Positions 1 through 9,061 of a DNA stretch of 48,768 bases are shown here, piece after piece (position 1 is the first letter of the stretch; each line of letters starts with the position of its first letter). A model generated the notes under the pieces. That model searched no databases. It was not told where the DNA came from and saw nothing but the letters and a program-made list of their open reading frames with translations. The translations under genes and the position numbers were made by a program. The DNA comes from DAISIL01 sp036822015 (GTDB taxonomy: Bacteria > Bacteroidota > Bacteroidia > Cytophagales > Bernardetiaceae), in contig DAISIL010000020.1 of assembly GCA_036822015.1 (NCBI GenBank), positions 1 through 48,768 on the forward strand, given 5' to 3'.

Positions 1-766
1 CCGCCTGTGAGGGACGCAGGTGGCGCTTTTCGATGCGTTTGGCCAGGGCAAAGGCCGCCGTAGGTGCATCGGGGCGCATCTCGGGGGCTACGCCGAGGCG
101 TTCTCCGATCAGGTGCCAACGCCTGAAATACACCATGGCCTCTTGTGCTGAAATGCGGTAGCCTAGCTTGCGTAGCCCCAAAATTACGATCAGCGAAAAG
201 GCAAAGAGCGTTCCGGCTAAGTCTTCCTGGTTGATGGGCTGTCCCCAACGGGCGGTATCCCAGCGGCCGCTTTCCCAAACCTTCACGCGCACGGCAGCGT
301 GCATGAGGCGCACCCGTAGGATGGAGAGCCAGGCTTTGCCGTTGGATAAGCTATTGGTTTCCAGGATATTGAAGACAAAAAGTCCTGTCTCTTGTAGGCG
401 TTTGAGGGGTTCCTTACTTAGGCGTTGGGTTTGGTACAAGACCTGTACACCCGCTTCGGCGGCATAGCAGTAGGGTAAGGAATATGCCCCGAGCAGCAAA
501 AAAATCGCCTCCGAATATTGCTCAAAAAAAAGCTCACTTCGGGTGATCTCCTCCGCGCTCATCCCCGCAGGGGGGGCAGCATAACCAGGGCAGTGTTCGG
601 TTACCAGATCGGTAAAAGCCTCCGGGATGCTTTCGCTTTCCCAATCCGTGAGAAACCGCCAAAACCCCTTGGGGTCTTGTGCCAGAGCAGCGCGTACCAG
701 TGCCTCCGCCTGGGGGTCGGTTGCCTGGCGTTGGGTATCCAAAAACTCGTTCGTATAACGCATCAT
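1..766 (-). CDS. MpaB-family oxygenase (DUF2236), 3' end beyond window
   Basis: About 255 residues are readable from ATG 766 on the minus strand; the frame is still open at base 1, so the C-terminus is missing. Family landmarks I recognise: an N-terminal helical part, then SLPYCYAAEAGVQVLYQTQRL, RLMHAAVRVKVWESGRWD, and WGQPINQEDLAGTLFAFSLI followed by a GLRKLGY stretch. This is the pattern of the heme-linked MpaB/latex-clearing (Lcp) oxygenase domain, where conserved His and Arg residues lie in the helical core. The substrate cannot be told from sequence. The start codon overlaps the stop of the TIR gene (ATGA-type overlap; a second ATG lies at 763), so the two are probably translated from one mRNA. 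Family call is firm; role is unknown. Confidence 0.82.
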   Translation of the reverse strand, partial: MMRYTNEFLDTQRQATDPQAEALVRAALAQDPKGFWRFLTDWESESIPEAFTDLVTEHCPGYAAPPAGMSAEEITRSELFFEQYSEAIFLLLGAYSLPYCYAAEAGVQVLYQTQRLSKEPLKRLQETGLFVFNILETNSLSNGKAWLSILRVRLMHAAVRVKVWESGRWDTARWGQPINQEDLAGTLFAFSLIVILGLRKLGYRISAQEAMVYFRRWHLIGERLGVAPEMRPDAPTAAFALAKRIEKRHLRPSQA

Positions 767-3700
767 GCCTCCACAACAGCGCGTTGGGCCAAGATGTTGC
801 GGCGATATTTGTTGTACTGCCAAATACCCAAACCAAGCCCTGCCACCCCCAAGAGCAACCACGGAAACACCCTAATTAACTGGTTTCGATCCAATGCCTC
901 CGTTCCCCAAAGCATAACCAGGACAAAGATGCCAATAGAGGAGCCAATATTGCCCCACAAACTAAACCTGTCTTTTTGGACAATCGCGATCACAAAACTA
1001 GCCACGTAGAGGATCAAGAGATACAAGCCAAACCAAAAGAGTGAAAGAAAAACTAGCCCATCCACAAATAACCCACCCGTCAATAGCACCAACACCCCCA
1101 CAAAACCCCAGGTAGAAAACCGCAGCAGCCGACGACTCGAGCGGCGACCATCCAGGCGAGCCAGCACAAACTGATGCGCATTGAGCCGAAAGACGTACAA
1201 GAGCGGCATCAAGGCCAGGAAGAAAACAGCCAGAATGGTGTCTTTTTCCTGGACATTACTTGGGCCATAAAAGTAAGCCGCCGTCAGAAAAACACTCAAC
1301 ACAAACAGCCAGCTCGTACACCAATCGGCTAGGTGATTGTATTTTTTGTTGTAAAATCGTTGAAGTCCATAAAATGCCACCGCAAAAATACTCACCTTCG
1401 CCAAACCCAAAAAAAGAATCAACGAAAGCACCTGCCTACGTACCGTCTGGGCGGAGGGAGAGCTATATTCGGGATAGGTAAAGTACAACCCCAGCAGGGA
1501 TACCGCTACCAGCATCACCATCGCTATCCAGCCAAAAAGCCGCTTGAACGCATCTATATCAGCAGACCTATACAAGTAATAGCCCATCCCCCCCGACAAA
1601 AATAAACCGTAGGCAAAGGGCAAAGACGCAAAGAAGTCTCGGTACACCAAAAACTGGCTCCAGCACACCACAATCACCAAAGCCGAGATCGCATACACGA
1701 CAATACGCAAATACTCACGCCCCAAAAACAACCGGTATAGTAGCGTCAGGGCAATGACCGACAAGTAAAAAAACAACAAAAACAAACTCAATTTCGCCAA
1801 CTGATACGCGGCTTCGGCTGGTACCTGAAAGGATTCCTCTAAGCTGGCAATATCATAAGCCACTTTTTCGGAGGCATCCAAAGGCGCGATGTCTTTTAGG
1901 CGATCGGCGAAGTAATAGTAGGGTGTCCAGATCAAAAGACCATCCTGCCCCAGGAGCAGCATACGATTGCCCCAAAAATCGGGCAGCCCCAACATCTCAA
2001 ACCGCTCTTCTGGTACTTCCTCTTTATCTTCCCAGGGGTAAGTCAAGTCGATACTTTTTCCATCGGCACGAAAACTGGCTTTCAAACCTTCCGTGGAGTT
2101 GCGTTCATAACTAGCCGTTGAGAAGAGCGTATCGGTCTGTACGGACTCATAGGCTTTTTCTTCATAGATCACTTGCCCCGAGCGGTCAGCGAAGAAGATT
2201 TGGGTGTCGGCATCGGGGTCTTGAGAATTGGAGACTATCCAAAAAACTTGTAATTCTTGATCGAGGGATGAAGCAAAGCCGACCCGTAGGACACCTTGCG
2301 CTACTTTCTTTTCAAAAATCAGTAATCCATTGCCATCCCAAAGGGTAATTTGTTGCTTGCCGGGCTGGTACGCGATTACGTACTGGTCTTCATAGACGGC
2401 AGCTAGCCCTTCTCCCTTGACGTGGTGGCTATACAAGATGTTAAGCTGCTCAATGGTACTCTTGCCAGCAAGGCTAAAAAAAGGACGCGGACGCGGTGTA
2501 ACAAGGGTGCGGATATAGTTTCCGGTGTGGCTCCAGAGGTGCAAACCACCGCTGGCATCTCGGGTGAGCAAGCGGCTTTGCTCGTAGCTGTTATCGAGAT
2601 ACACGTTGAGGACGGGATGCTGGTGGGGCAAGTGATTAACCAGGGTTTGATTGACCTCCTGGGTGATTTGTAGGTACGTCTGGCTCATCTCAAAAAAGGC
2701 TTTCAAGATGCGGGGATGTTTTTTTTCTTCGACTTCATAAGCCGTCTTGGCGAGCTGAAGGGCGTGTTCGGGATCATCGGATAGGATGGTCTCTGCCTTG
2801 AATATCAGGTCATAAGCTGCTAGCCGGCTGCCGCTTTGTAGTGCCGTTACCCATTGGACAACCGCCAGGACACCTCCCGCGATGATAACAGCAAAGGTAA
2901 AGATACTAAGATCGAGTAGGCGTTGCCTCCGTTTGTGGTCGCGTTGGCTCTCCTGGAGGCTTTCCTGGATGAGTTGCTGCTGGAGCGTCGTAGGGGGGGG
3001 CTGCTTTTGGGTGCTTTCCTTGAGCCAGGCTTCGGCGTTGTTGAGTTCTTCGCCGCGCAAGAGTAGGCTGTCGTTGGTGGGTGTCTCGGGGGTGAGCGTG
3101 ATGTTGCCTCCGCTCCACTCGAGGGCTTTGCGCTGCCATCGGTTGTGTGCCATGACGTAGGCACGATCGACTTCTAAGGCACGGATCAGGAGATTGAACA
3201 TGGCATCGAAGCCATTCTGGAGCGTGATCCATTGGATGGTTGCCAGGGCGGGAGGGAGTTGTTGCTGCTCATGTAGGGGCCGCCAACGGATGGTCAGGAT
3301 GCGTTTGCCGAGACTGCGGGCGTATTCGGTTTCGTCCTGGCAATAAGGTGAGGCGATGGCATCTGGGGAGATGATAAAGAGGAAGTTATCGGACTGCTCA
3401 ATACCTTTTCGGATTTCTTGGCCGAAGTCGGCTACCCCCTCTTCGATGTTTTCTTGATCGAACCAGGTGGTTTTTCCGCTGGCTTGTAGGCGTTCGTTGA
3501 GCTGTCGGGCAAAGTCGCTATCGGTGCGGGAGTAGGAAATGAAGATGTCTATGTTTTGTAGGTTGCCCGTTTGGGCGGCACTTTCCTCAATGAACTGCTG
3601 GTGGAGTGGGTTGGGTGGGTAAGTTTTGCGCTGGATGCCGAGTTTGAGCCAGGCTTGGGCGCGTTGGAGGTTATGCCCTCGGAGGAGGATGCTGGGGTTT

Positions 3701-4893
3701 TGGCTTTGGTTTTGCCATTTGATGGCCTGAACGAGGAGCATTTTGTGTCGCTCGTGGTAGCTTTTCTCGTGTTGGAGTTGTTGGAGGAGTTGGTGGAAGT
3801 CATCGTCAAAGTGTATCTCTTCGGTGTTATCGGTGAAGTCGATGCAGTTGAGGTATCGGATGCTTTGGGGGATTTCCTGGTTGGGTTGGGCAATCTTGAT
3901 GGGAATGATGCGCTTATTGAGGCTGCGGGCGTAGTTGAGTTCGTCGATGCACTGGGGATTTTGTAGGGTGTGGGGGTCGATGAAAAAGAGGAGGTTGTCG
4001 GCCTTTTCGATGCCCTCTCGGATGGCTTCCTGCATCGTTTGCCCTGGGGCGATGTCTCGGTCGGGTGTCCAGGTGGTGATGCAATGCCGGGCCAGGGCCA
4101 GGATGAGTCGATCTCGGATGCGTCGGTCTTCCATGGAGCAAGTCAGGAAGACATCGGTCATTCGGTTTTCGGCGTTCTTTCGGGCTTCGCTGATGTAGAG
4201 CGCGTGCAGGTCGGTGGGCAAAACAGGAGGTTGCTCGGGGCTAAAGTCGCGGAGGATCCAGGCTTCTGCCGCCTGGCGTTCTTGCCCTACCAGGAGGAGC
4301 GCACTTTGTTTTTGTTGGCGTTCCCAATCAAGGGTCTGCTGCAAGAGTTGGGTATGTTGCCGGACGTAGTCTTTGTGTTTGTCCAGGACGGCTACCAATC
4401 CCTCAAAGGCTTGATCGAAATCGTCGATGGGCGGGTAAGTATCGGTTCCGGGCAAGCACTGCTCTCGCATATAGACCCAGTTGCGCTTGCCAATTTCGGG
4501 GTGCATCTCCTGAAAGCTACTATGCCGTCCCGTTGCCTGAAAGGCGATCCAGTCGTCTTGGCTGCCTTCGGGATAGCGTTCCTGCCAGACCTCCTGTCCA
4601 AAACCTTCGATGTGCAAAATCGGGATGATCCGCTTTTGGAGGCGTAGGGCTAGTTCTATCTCCTTGGCGCAGTAGGGAGAATTGACCGAATGCGGGGCGA
4701 TGATATAGATGAAGTTATCGGCTTGAGCGATACCTTGATCTATCTCGTCCTGAAAATCAACAGCTAAGGGAATGTCATTTTGATCGAACCAAACCTGATA
4801 CCCTCCCGGACACAATCGCTCGTACAACCGCTTGGCAAAGGCTTTGCTTTCCCGACGTCCGTAAGAAATAAACACGTTTCTTAATTCGCCCAT
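763..4893 (-). CDS. Triple TIR-domain protein with degenerate propeller-like region and polytopic membrane C-terminus
   Basis: This is a 1376-residue protein. Three TIR-like domains are visible at about residues 1-150, 244-375 and 446-575. Domains 1 and 3 start with an FISY motif and domain 2 with FLTCS. Each keeps a CxxE at the usual TIR catalytic glutamate position (E78, E318, E521). Each is followed by a linker with the shared pattern LLRGxxLxxAxAWL (about 198-213, 400-416, 608-624). After linker 3 come a basic stretch, one membrane helix (about 662-684), a helical segment, and a region with WD-like strands such as LHLWSHTG and ITLWDGNG (about 755-1000). Roughly ten membrane helices follow (about 1033-1363). 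Bacterial TIR domains often cleave NAD+ or act as signalling scaffolds; which applies here is unknown. It lies 44 bases after prc and overlaps the oxygenase gene. Domain calls are firm; a defence role is only inference. Confidence 0.85.
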   Translation of the reverse strand: MGELRNVFISYGRRESKAFAKRLYERLCPGGYQVWFDQNDIPLAVDFQDEIDQGIAQADNFIYIIAPHSVNSPYCAKEIELALRLQKRIIPILHIEGFGQEVWQERYPEGSQDDWIAFQATGRHSSFQEMHPEIGKRNWVYMREQCLPGTDTYPPIDDFDQAFEGLVAVLDKHKDYVRQHTQLLQQTLDWERQQKQSALLLVGQERQAAEAWILRDFSPEQPPVLPTDLHALYISEARKNAENRMTDVFLTCSMEDRRIRDRLILALARHCITTWTPDRDIAPGQTMQEAIREGIEKADNLLFFIDPHTLQNPQCIDELNYARSLNKRIIPIKIAQPNQEIPQSIRYLNCIDFTDNTEEIHFDDDFHQLLQQLQHEKSYHERHKMLLVQAIKWQNQSQNPSILLRGHNLQRAQAWLKLGIQRKTYPPNPLHQQFIEESAAQTGNLQNIDIFISYSRTDSDFARQLNERLQASGKTTWFDQENIEEGVADFGQEIRKGIEQSDNFLFIISPDAIASPYCQDETEYARSLGKRILTIRWRPLHEQQQLPPALATIQWITLQNGFDAMFNLLIRALEVDRAYVMAHNRWQRKALEWSGGNITLTPETPTNDSLLLRGEELNNAEAWLKESTQKQPPPTTLQQQLIQESLQESQRDHKRRQRLLDLSIFTFAVIIAGGVLAVVQWVTALQSGSRLAAYDLIFKAETILSDDPEHALQLAKTAYEVEEKKHPRILKAFFEMSQTYLQITQEVNQTLVNHLPHQHPVLNVYLDNSYEQSRLLTRDASGGLHLWSHTGNYIRTLVTPRPRPFFSLAGKSTIEQLNILYSHHVKGEGLAAVYEDQYVIAYQPGKQQITLWDGNGLLIFEKKVAQGVLRVGFASSLDQELQVFWIVSNSQDPDADTQIFFADRSGQVIYEEKAYESVQTDTLFSTASYERNSTEGLKASFRADGKSIDLTYPWEDKEEVPEERFEMLGLPDFWGNRMLLLGQDGLLIWTPYYYFADRLKDIAPLDASEKVAYDIASLEESFQVPAEAAYQLAKLSLFLLFFYLSVIALTLLYRLFLGREYLRIVVYAISALVIVVCWSQFLVYRDFFASLPFAYGLFLSGGMGYYLYRSADIDAFKRLFGWIAMVMLVAVSLLGLYFTYPEYSSPSAQTVRRQVLSLILFLGLAKVSIFAVAFYGLQRFYNKKYNHLADWCTSWLFVLSVFLTAAYFYGPSNVQEKDTILAVFFLALMPLLYVFRLNAHQFVLARLDGRRSSRRLLRFSTWGFVGVLVLLTGGLFVDGLVFLSLFWFGLYLLILYVASFVIAIVQKDRFSLWGNIGSSIGIFVLVMLWGTEALDRNQLIRVFPWLLLGVAGLGLGIWQYNKYRRNILAQRAVVEA
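2959..4302 (-). repeat. Three coding copies of a LLRG-AWL linker after each TIR domain
   Basis: Within the triple-TIR protein, residues about 198-235, 400-437 and 608-645 align as repeats. Each begins with a hydrophobic LL(L/R)G core, then an xxAxAW(I/L) helix, a proline-rich stretch (EQPPVLPTDL, TYPPNPL, PPPTTL), and a closing helix of type QxxIxES. The span given runs from the first to the last copy and includes TIR2 and TIR3. The regular TIR-linker spacing suggests that the TIR-linker unit was duplicated as a block. Confidence 0.7.
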
Positions 4894-4937
4894 GCGGGAA
4901 AGTTAGCAAAAATCTACCGAAAAATGTCGGTACTGGT

Positions 4938-7064
4938 TTAAGGTTTTTTTCGATCTACGATGGACGGTCTTTGCGCCTGGAGGTCGGAGAGGATGCGGGT
5001 GGTCTCGTACAAGTAAAAATCTTTGGCGACGGTCTTTTGCCACTGCTCCCAGAGGCTGCTCTTGGTGGAGTCGGTGGCCATATCGCTTGCATCGACGGGG
5101 AGGGCATGAATTTGCATCTCTGGGATGGGTTCCTCAAAGACGGCAAAGGTCTTGGAGGTCTGCTCGGCGGCTTTTTTCTCTGCTTGGTAGGTGTCGAGAT
5201 GGAGGGCATATTGGGTTTGCTCACGTCGTGTTTTGAGCCACTGGGCGTGGGCTTTGATTTTGTCCATCTCGGGCTGCTGGGCTAGCCGGCTAAGGCTCTC
5301 CCTGCGCAGTTGCGCGATGGGCAGGGCAGGCTTAATGGGGGTGTACTTGGCGGGCTTGATCTCGTCCCAGCTTAGGGCTGTGGCTTCGTCGCGCTCGCTG
5401 CTGCGCACCAGGGAGAGGGCATTGGGCAGGACGATGTCGGGTTGTACGCCCTGGCGTTGGGTGGTTCCGCCATTGACGCGATAAAACTTTTGGAAGGTCA
5501 TCTTGACGGCACCCAGAGGCTTGACGGCATCGTAGCTGGGATGCACCATTTGATCTAAGTCGTAGAAACGTTGTACGGTTCCTTTACCAAAAGTTGCCGA
5601 ATCTGTCCCGACGATGACGGCGCGGCCGTAGTCCTGGAGGGCAGCGGCCAGGATCTCCGAAGCCGAGGCACTGTAAGCATTGACCAGCACGACGAGAGGG
5701 CCATCATAAACGACCCCTGACGTTTTGTCGTGGACGGCTTCGGGCTGTGCATTTCTTGATTTGACCTGCACGACGGGCCCTTTGTCGATGTACAAGCCCA
5801 CAATATCGACTACATCGTTGAGCGATCCGCCGCTGTTGTCGCGTAAGTCGATGATAAGTCCTTCGATGCCGGCTGCTTTGAGTTTTTCGGTTTCCTGGCG
5901 CATATCGCTCGAGGAGTTACGTCCGCCGCTTTGGGTGAAGTCTGCGTAAAACTTAGGTAGTTTGATGTAGCCGATGTTCTTTTGGGGGCCCAACAGGGCG
6001 GATTTGGCATAGGTAGCTTCAATGATAACGACATCACGAATGATGGGGATGATTTTTTCGGTGTTGTCGGCTTTCAAGACGGTCAGGCGTACTTCGGTGC
6101 CTTTCTTGCCTCGGATGAGCTTGACGGCATCATCGACACGTGCCTCCAGGATGCTGACAGGCTTGCCGTCTCCCTGGGCTACTTTCGTGATGCGGTCGCC
6201 TACTTCAAGGTCGCCTTGTTTCCAGCAAGGGCTGCCGGCCACGATGCTGGCTACGGTGATGTAGCCTTCTTTTTCGTAGAGGGTTGCTCCGATGCCTTCG
6301 AGGCGTCCGGACATACCGATGTCAAAATTTTCTTTGGTGCGCGGGGGCATGTAGTTGGTGTGTGGGTCGTACTGGGTCGTGAAGGCATTGACGTACATGG
6401 AGAGCCAATCGGTTTCTTTGAGTTTTTGCATCCGTTGCAAGAACTCCTCGTGGGATTTTTTGACTTCTTGTCGGGCTTCTGCTTCGAGGGCTTTGAATGA
6501 TTTTTTGTCGTCGGCGGTGCCATCTTCCTGGCGGTCGAGCTTGGCCGAGAGGCGGGTTAGGGTTTGGTATTTGAAGTATTTGCGCCAGCGTTCCTGGCGT
6601 TCTTTTTCGTTGGCGGGATAGTCGAGTTGGTCGGGATCGAAGGCGAAAAACTCTTTTTTATCAAAATCGAAAGGCTTGTTGAGAAGTTTTTCGGAAAGCT
6701 CGGCGACGGCTGTTAGGCTTGCCTGGAAGCGTTGGAGCGATTGCTGCAAGAACTCATCCCGGCCTTCGGCAAACTGATCGTCGATCAGGTACGTGTACGT
6801 GGAAAGCGCGGCGATGTCGGATTGGAGGAAAAACCGCTTGTTGTAGTCCAGGTTGTTGAGGTAGGTTTGGTAGGCGGCCGCCGAAAGCTCGTCGTCGATG
6901 GCTTTGGGCTCGTAGTGATAACCCTGAACGAGTTGATAAATGGAACGAAAGAGAATGCTGTTTTTGAGGTCTTCTGGTTCGTTGGTGTTGAGGTGGGCGG
7001 CTTGTGTACTAAAAAGGACGATAATCAGTCCGATGATTCCAAATTTGAGCGTTTTTAGCGGCAT
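4938..7064 (-). CDS. prc: Carboxy-terminal processing (tail-specific) protease, S41A
   Basis: This 708-residue periplasmic protease resembles Prc/Tsp, which cleaves proteins from the C-terminus and trims envelope proteins and peptidoglycan enzymes. Residues 1-24 form a signal peptide or membrane anchor. A helical N-terminal domain with the family motif YDPHTNYMPP (about 232-240) follows, then a PDZ domain (about 250-345) and the S41 core with LRDNSGGSL. The nucleophile is the serine in YSASASE (about 465-469) and the general base is the lysine in TFGKGTVQ (K494). The Prc-type C-terminal helical domain is present. Length fits the long Prc subfamily. It is the first gene of a minus-strand run into the TIR and oxygenase genes, with 44 bases between its stop and the TIR start. 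Confidence 0.93.
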   Translation of the reverse strand: MPLKTLKFGIIGLIIVLFSTQAAHLNTNEPEDLKNSILFRSIYQLVQGYHYEPKAIDDELSAAAYQTYLNNLDYNKRFFLQSDIAALSTYTYLIDDQFAEGRDEFLQQSLQRFQASLTAVAELSEKLLNKPFDFDKKEFFAFDPDQLDYPANEKERQERWRKYFKYQTLTRLSAKLDRQEDGTADDKKSFKALEAEARQEVKKSHEEFLQRMQKLKETDWLSMYVNAFTTQYDPHTNYMPPRTKENFDIGMSGRLEGIGATLYEKEGYITVASIVAGSPCWKQGDLEVGDRITKVAQGDGKPVSILEARVDDAVKLIRGKKGTEVRLTVLKADNTEKIIPIIRDVVIIEATYAKSALLGPQKNIGYIKLPKFYADFTQSGGRNSSSDMRQETEKLKAAGIEGLIIDLRDNSGGSLNDVVDIVGLYIDKGPVVQVKSRNAQPEAVHDKTSGVVYDGPLVVLVNAYSASASEILAAALQDYGRAVIVGTDSATFGKGTVQRFYDLDQMVHPSYDAVKPLGAVKMTFQKFYRVNGGTTQRQGVQPDIVLPNALSLVRSSERDEATALSWDEIKPAKYTPIKPALPIAQLRRESLSRLAQQPEMDKIKAHAQWLKTRREQTQYALHLDTYQAEKKAAEQTSKTFAVFEEPIPEMQIHALPVDASDMATDSTKSSLWEQWQKTVAKDFYLYETTRILSDLQAQRPSIVDRKKP

Positions 7065-7192
7065 AAGTGTTGCGTTCGTTCAAGACAATACTTGGGTATT
7101 ACGGAAAGGTAGAAGTAAAGTTGCAAGGCTTTTGTTTGGGCTGGCAAGAAAAGTGCTAGGCTTTTGTTGGTTTTCATCCCTACGCAACGCCC

Positions 7193-8047
7193 ATGCCGGA
7201 TACACCTACGCATTGCCTAAACTGCGATACGCCACTGGCAGGCCGCTACTGCCATCAGTGCGGACAAAGCCGCCGTGTGCAGCCTATCGGAATGCGCTAT
7301 CTGGCCTACGAGATCACCCACTTAATCAACCTTGATCGGGGCATTCCGCATACCTTCTTACAACTGACCCTGCGCCCGGGACACGCCATCCGAGCCTATA
7401 TCGCCGGCCACCGCAAACGCTATTTCAATCCGATCAAATACTTGCTGCTCGTGAGTGCCATTGCGGCTTTTATTCATCTTTTTATCCCTTACGATGAGAT
7501 ATTTGATTTTTCCCAATCCCCCGTGTCTGTTGAGTTCGAAAAGGAACTGGAGGCAGCCCAGGGGAGAGAAAAAGAAAAAATGCAGCAGCTTGCCCTGGAA
7601 TCTGCTAAGTTTAGAGAGATGGCCGTCCAGCTCATCACCTTGACCTTTAATCAGTATTTTTCGCTGATTATGCTCTTGTCCATACCCATTTTGAGTGTCT
7701 TTACGCGGCTGTTTTTTTATCGTCATGCTTACAACTACGCCATGCACTTTGTCCTCAACTGCTATCTGATTGGTCATACGTTGTGGTTTTATGTGCTACT
7801 GCTACCGTTTGCGTTGCTGGGCTGGCTTCATTTTACCTTCGTTTCGCAGGTCTATTTTGTGCTTTACATGGGACACAGCATCTGGGCATACATCCAGTTT
7901 TTTGCTCCTCGTTATCGTGTGTGGGCGGGCTTGAAGGCTTTGTTTATGATCCTGATTTTCTCAACTTTGTTTTTCTTTGCCCTAGCGGTGGCACTGGTGC
8001 TGTACTACGTCCAACAAAACGAGATACCCTACCTGCTTCAGGATTAG
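7193..8047 (+). CDS. DUF3667 membrane protein with N-terminal zinc ribbon
   Basis: This 284-residue protein begins with a CxxC...CxxC zinc-ribbon pattern (C8, C11, C20, C23). The family signature follows: LINLDRGIPHTFLQLTLRPG, then a GHRKRYFNPIKYLLL segment entering the first membrane helix. A charged helical stretch (about 115-145) separates it from about four further membrane helices. DUF3667 is common in Bacteroidota and has no established function that I know of. The gene stands divergent from prc, with 128 bases between the two starts, and is followed by the polyprenyl synthase gene 66 bases on. Confidence 0.82.
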   Translation: MPDTPTHCLNCDTPLAGRYCHQCGQSRRVQPIGMRYLAYEITHLINLDRGIPHTFLQLTLRPGHAIRAYIAGHRKRYFNPIKYLLLVSAIAAFIHLFIPYDEIFDFSQSPVSVEFEKELEAAQGREKEKMQQLALESAKFREMAVQLITLTFNQYFSLIMLLSIPILSVFTRLFFYRHAYNYAMHFVLNCYLIGHTLWFYVLLLPFALLGWLHFTFVSQVYFVLYMGHSIWAYIQFFAPRYRVWAGLKALFMILIFSTLFFFALAVALVLYYVQQNEIPYLLQD

Positions 8048-8113
8048 CGATCCAAAAATTGCTGAAACGGATTATTTTTTGAAATTTTGCTGAACACCTC
8101 ACCTTACCCGCCC

Positions 8114-9061
8114 ATGCCCCACGATTTGCTTCAGCAAGCCTTAGCATCGCTCACCTACACCAAGCCCCCCGAAGACCTCTACGCTCCCATCGACTACATC
8201 CTGCGCCTGGGTGGTAAGCGAATGCGCCCCCTGCTCTGCCTGATGAGTTATCAACTCTTTAAGGATGACCCCCAAACCATCCTGCGCCCTGCCCTAGCCA
8301 CGGAGGTCTTCCACAACTTTACGCTCCTCCACGACGACATCATGGATAAAGCCCCCCTGCGGCGCGGACAGCCCACGGCCCACGAAAAATGGGACACCAA
8401 CACGGCCCTGCTCTCGGGCGACGTGATGCTCGTCAAAGCCTATGACCTCCTCCTGGATGTCCCCGATCACCAACTGCGGGAGGTGCTGCTGCGCTTCAAC
8501 CGCTGCGCTACGGAGGTCTGTGAAGGGCAGCAATACGATATGTCCTTTGAGGAGCGCGACGCGGTAAGCCTGGATGAGTATATCCAGATGATCCGCCTCA
8601 AAACGGCTGTCTTATTGGGCTTTGCCTTGCGCCTGGGCGGCATTCTGGCCGATGCCCAGACCGATACCTGCCACCAACTGGATGCCCTGGGTGTGGCCGC
8701 CGGTATTGGTTTTCAGATCCAGGATGACCTCTTGGATGTCTATGCCGATCCCCAAAAATTTGGCAAACAAGTGGGGGGAGATATTCTGGAAAACAAAAAA
8801 ACTTACCTTCGCCTGACTGCCCAAAGCCTTGCCGATGCCCCCACGCTGGCGGCCCTCCAGGCAGACTACCCCACGCCGGCACAAAAAATACAAGCCGTTC
8901 GGGAAATCTACGACCGCCTCGGGGTTAGGGAGCAAGCCACGGCGGCCATGCAGGGCTACTTTCGCGAGGCCTTCGGTATCCTGGATCGCATCCCCGTAGC
9001 CAAAGCCCGTAAGGAAGCCTTACACCACTTACTCCACCAATTATCCCAAAGAGACCACTGA
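8114..9061 (+). CDS. Polyprenyl (probably octaprenyl- or longer-chain) diphosphate synthase
   Basis: This trans-isoprenyl diphosphate synthase condenses isopentenyl diphosphate with allylic diphosphates, typically to make the side chain of menaquinone. The first aspartate-rich motif is DDIMD, within LLHDDIMDKAPLRRGQPT. The second is DDLLD, within QIQDDLLDVYADPQKFGKQ. The GGKRMRP substrate-binding motif sits near the N-terminus. I chose ATG 8114 (315 residues) because it places GGKRMRP at the usual distance from the start; a TTG at 8087 would add nine residues. The stop overlaps the start of the Nudix gene by one base (TGATG), which suggests translational coupling. Product chain length cannot be read reliably. 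Confidence 0.88.
   Translation: MPHDLLQQALASLTYTKPPEDLYAPIDYILRLGGKRMRPLLCLMSYQLFKDDPQTILRPALATEVFHNFTLLHDDIMDKAPLRRGQPTAHEKWDTNTALLSGDVMLVKAYDLLLDVPDHQLREVLLRFNRCATEVCEGQQYDMSFEERDAVSLDEYIQMIRLKTAVLLGFALRLGGILADAQTDTCHQLDALGVAAGIGFQIQDDLLDVYADPQKFGKQVGGDILENKKTYLRLTAQSLADAPTLAALQADYPTPAQKIQAVREIYDRLGVREQATAAMQGYFREAFGILDRIPVAKARKEALHHLLHQLSQRDH

Noticed and set aside
3970..4647. Open frame of 225 codons on the plus strand inside the TIR gene
   Set aside because: Antisense to the TIR1-TIR2 region; no motif or promoter.
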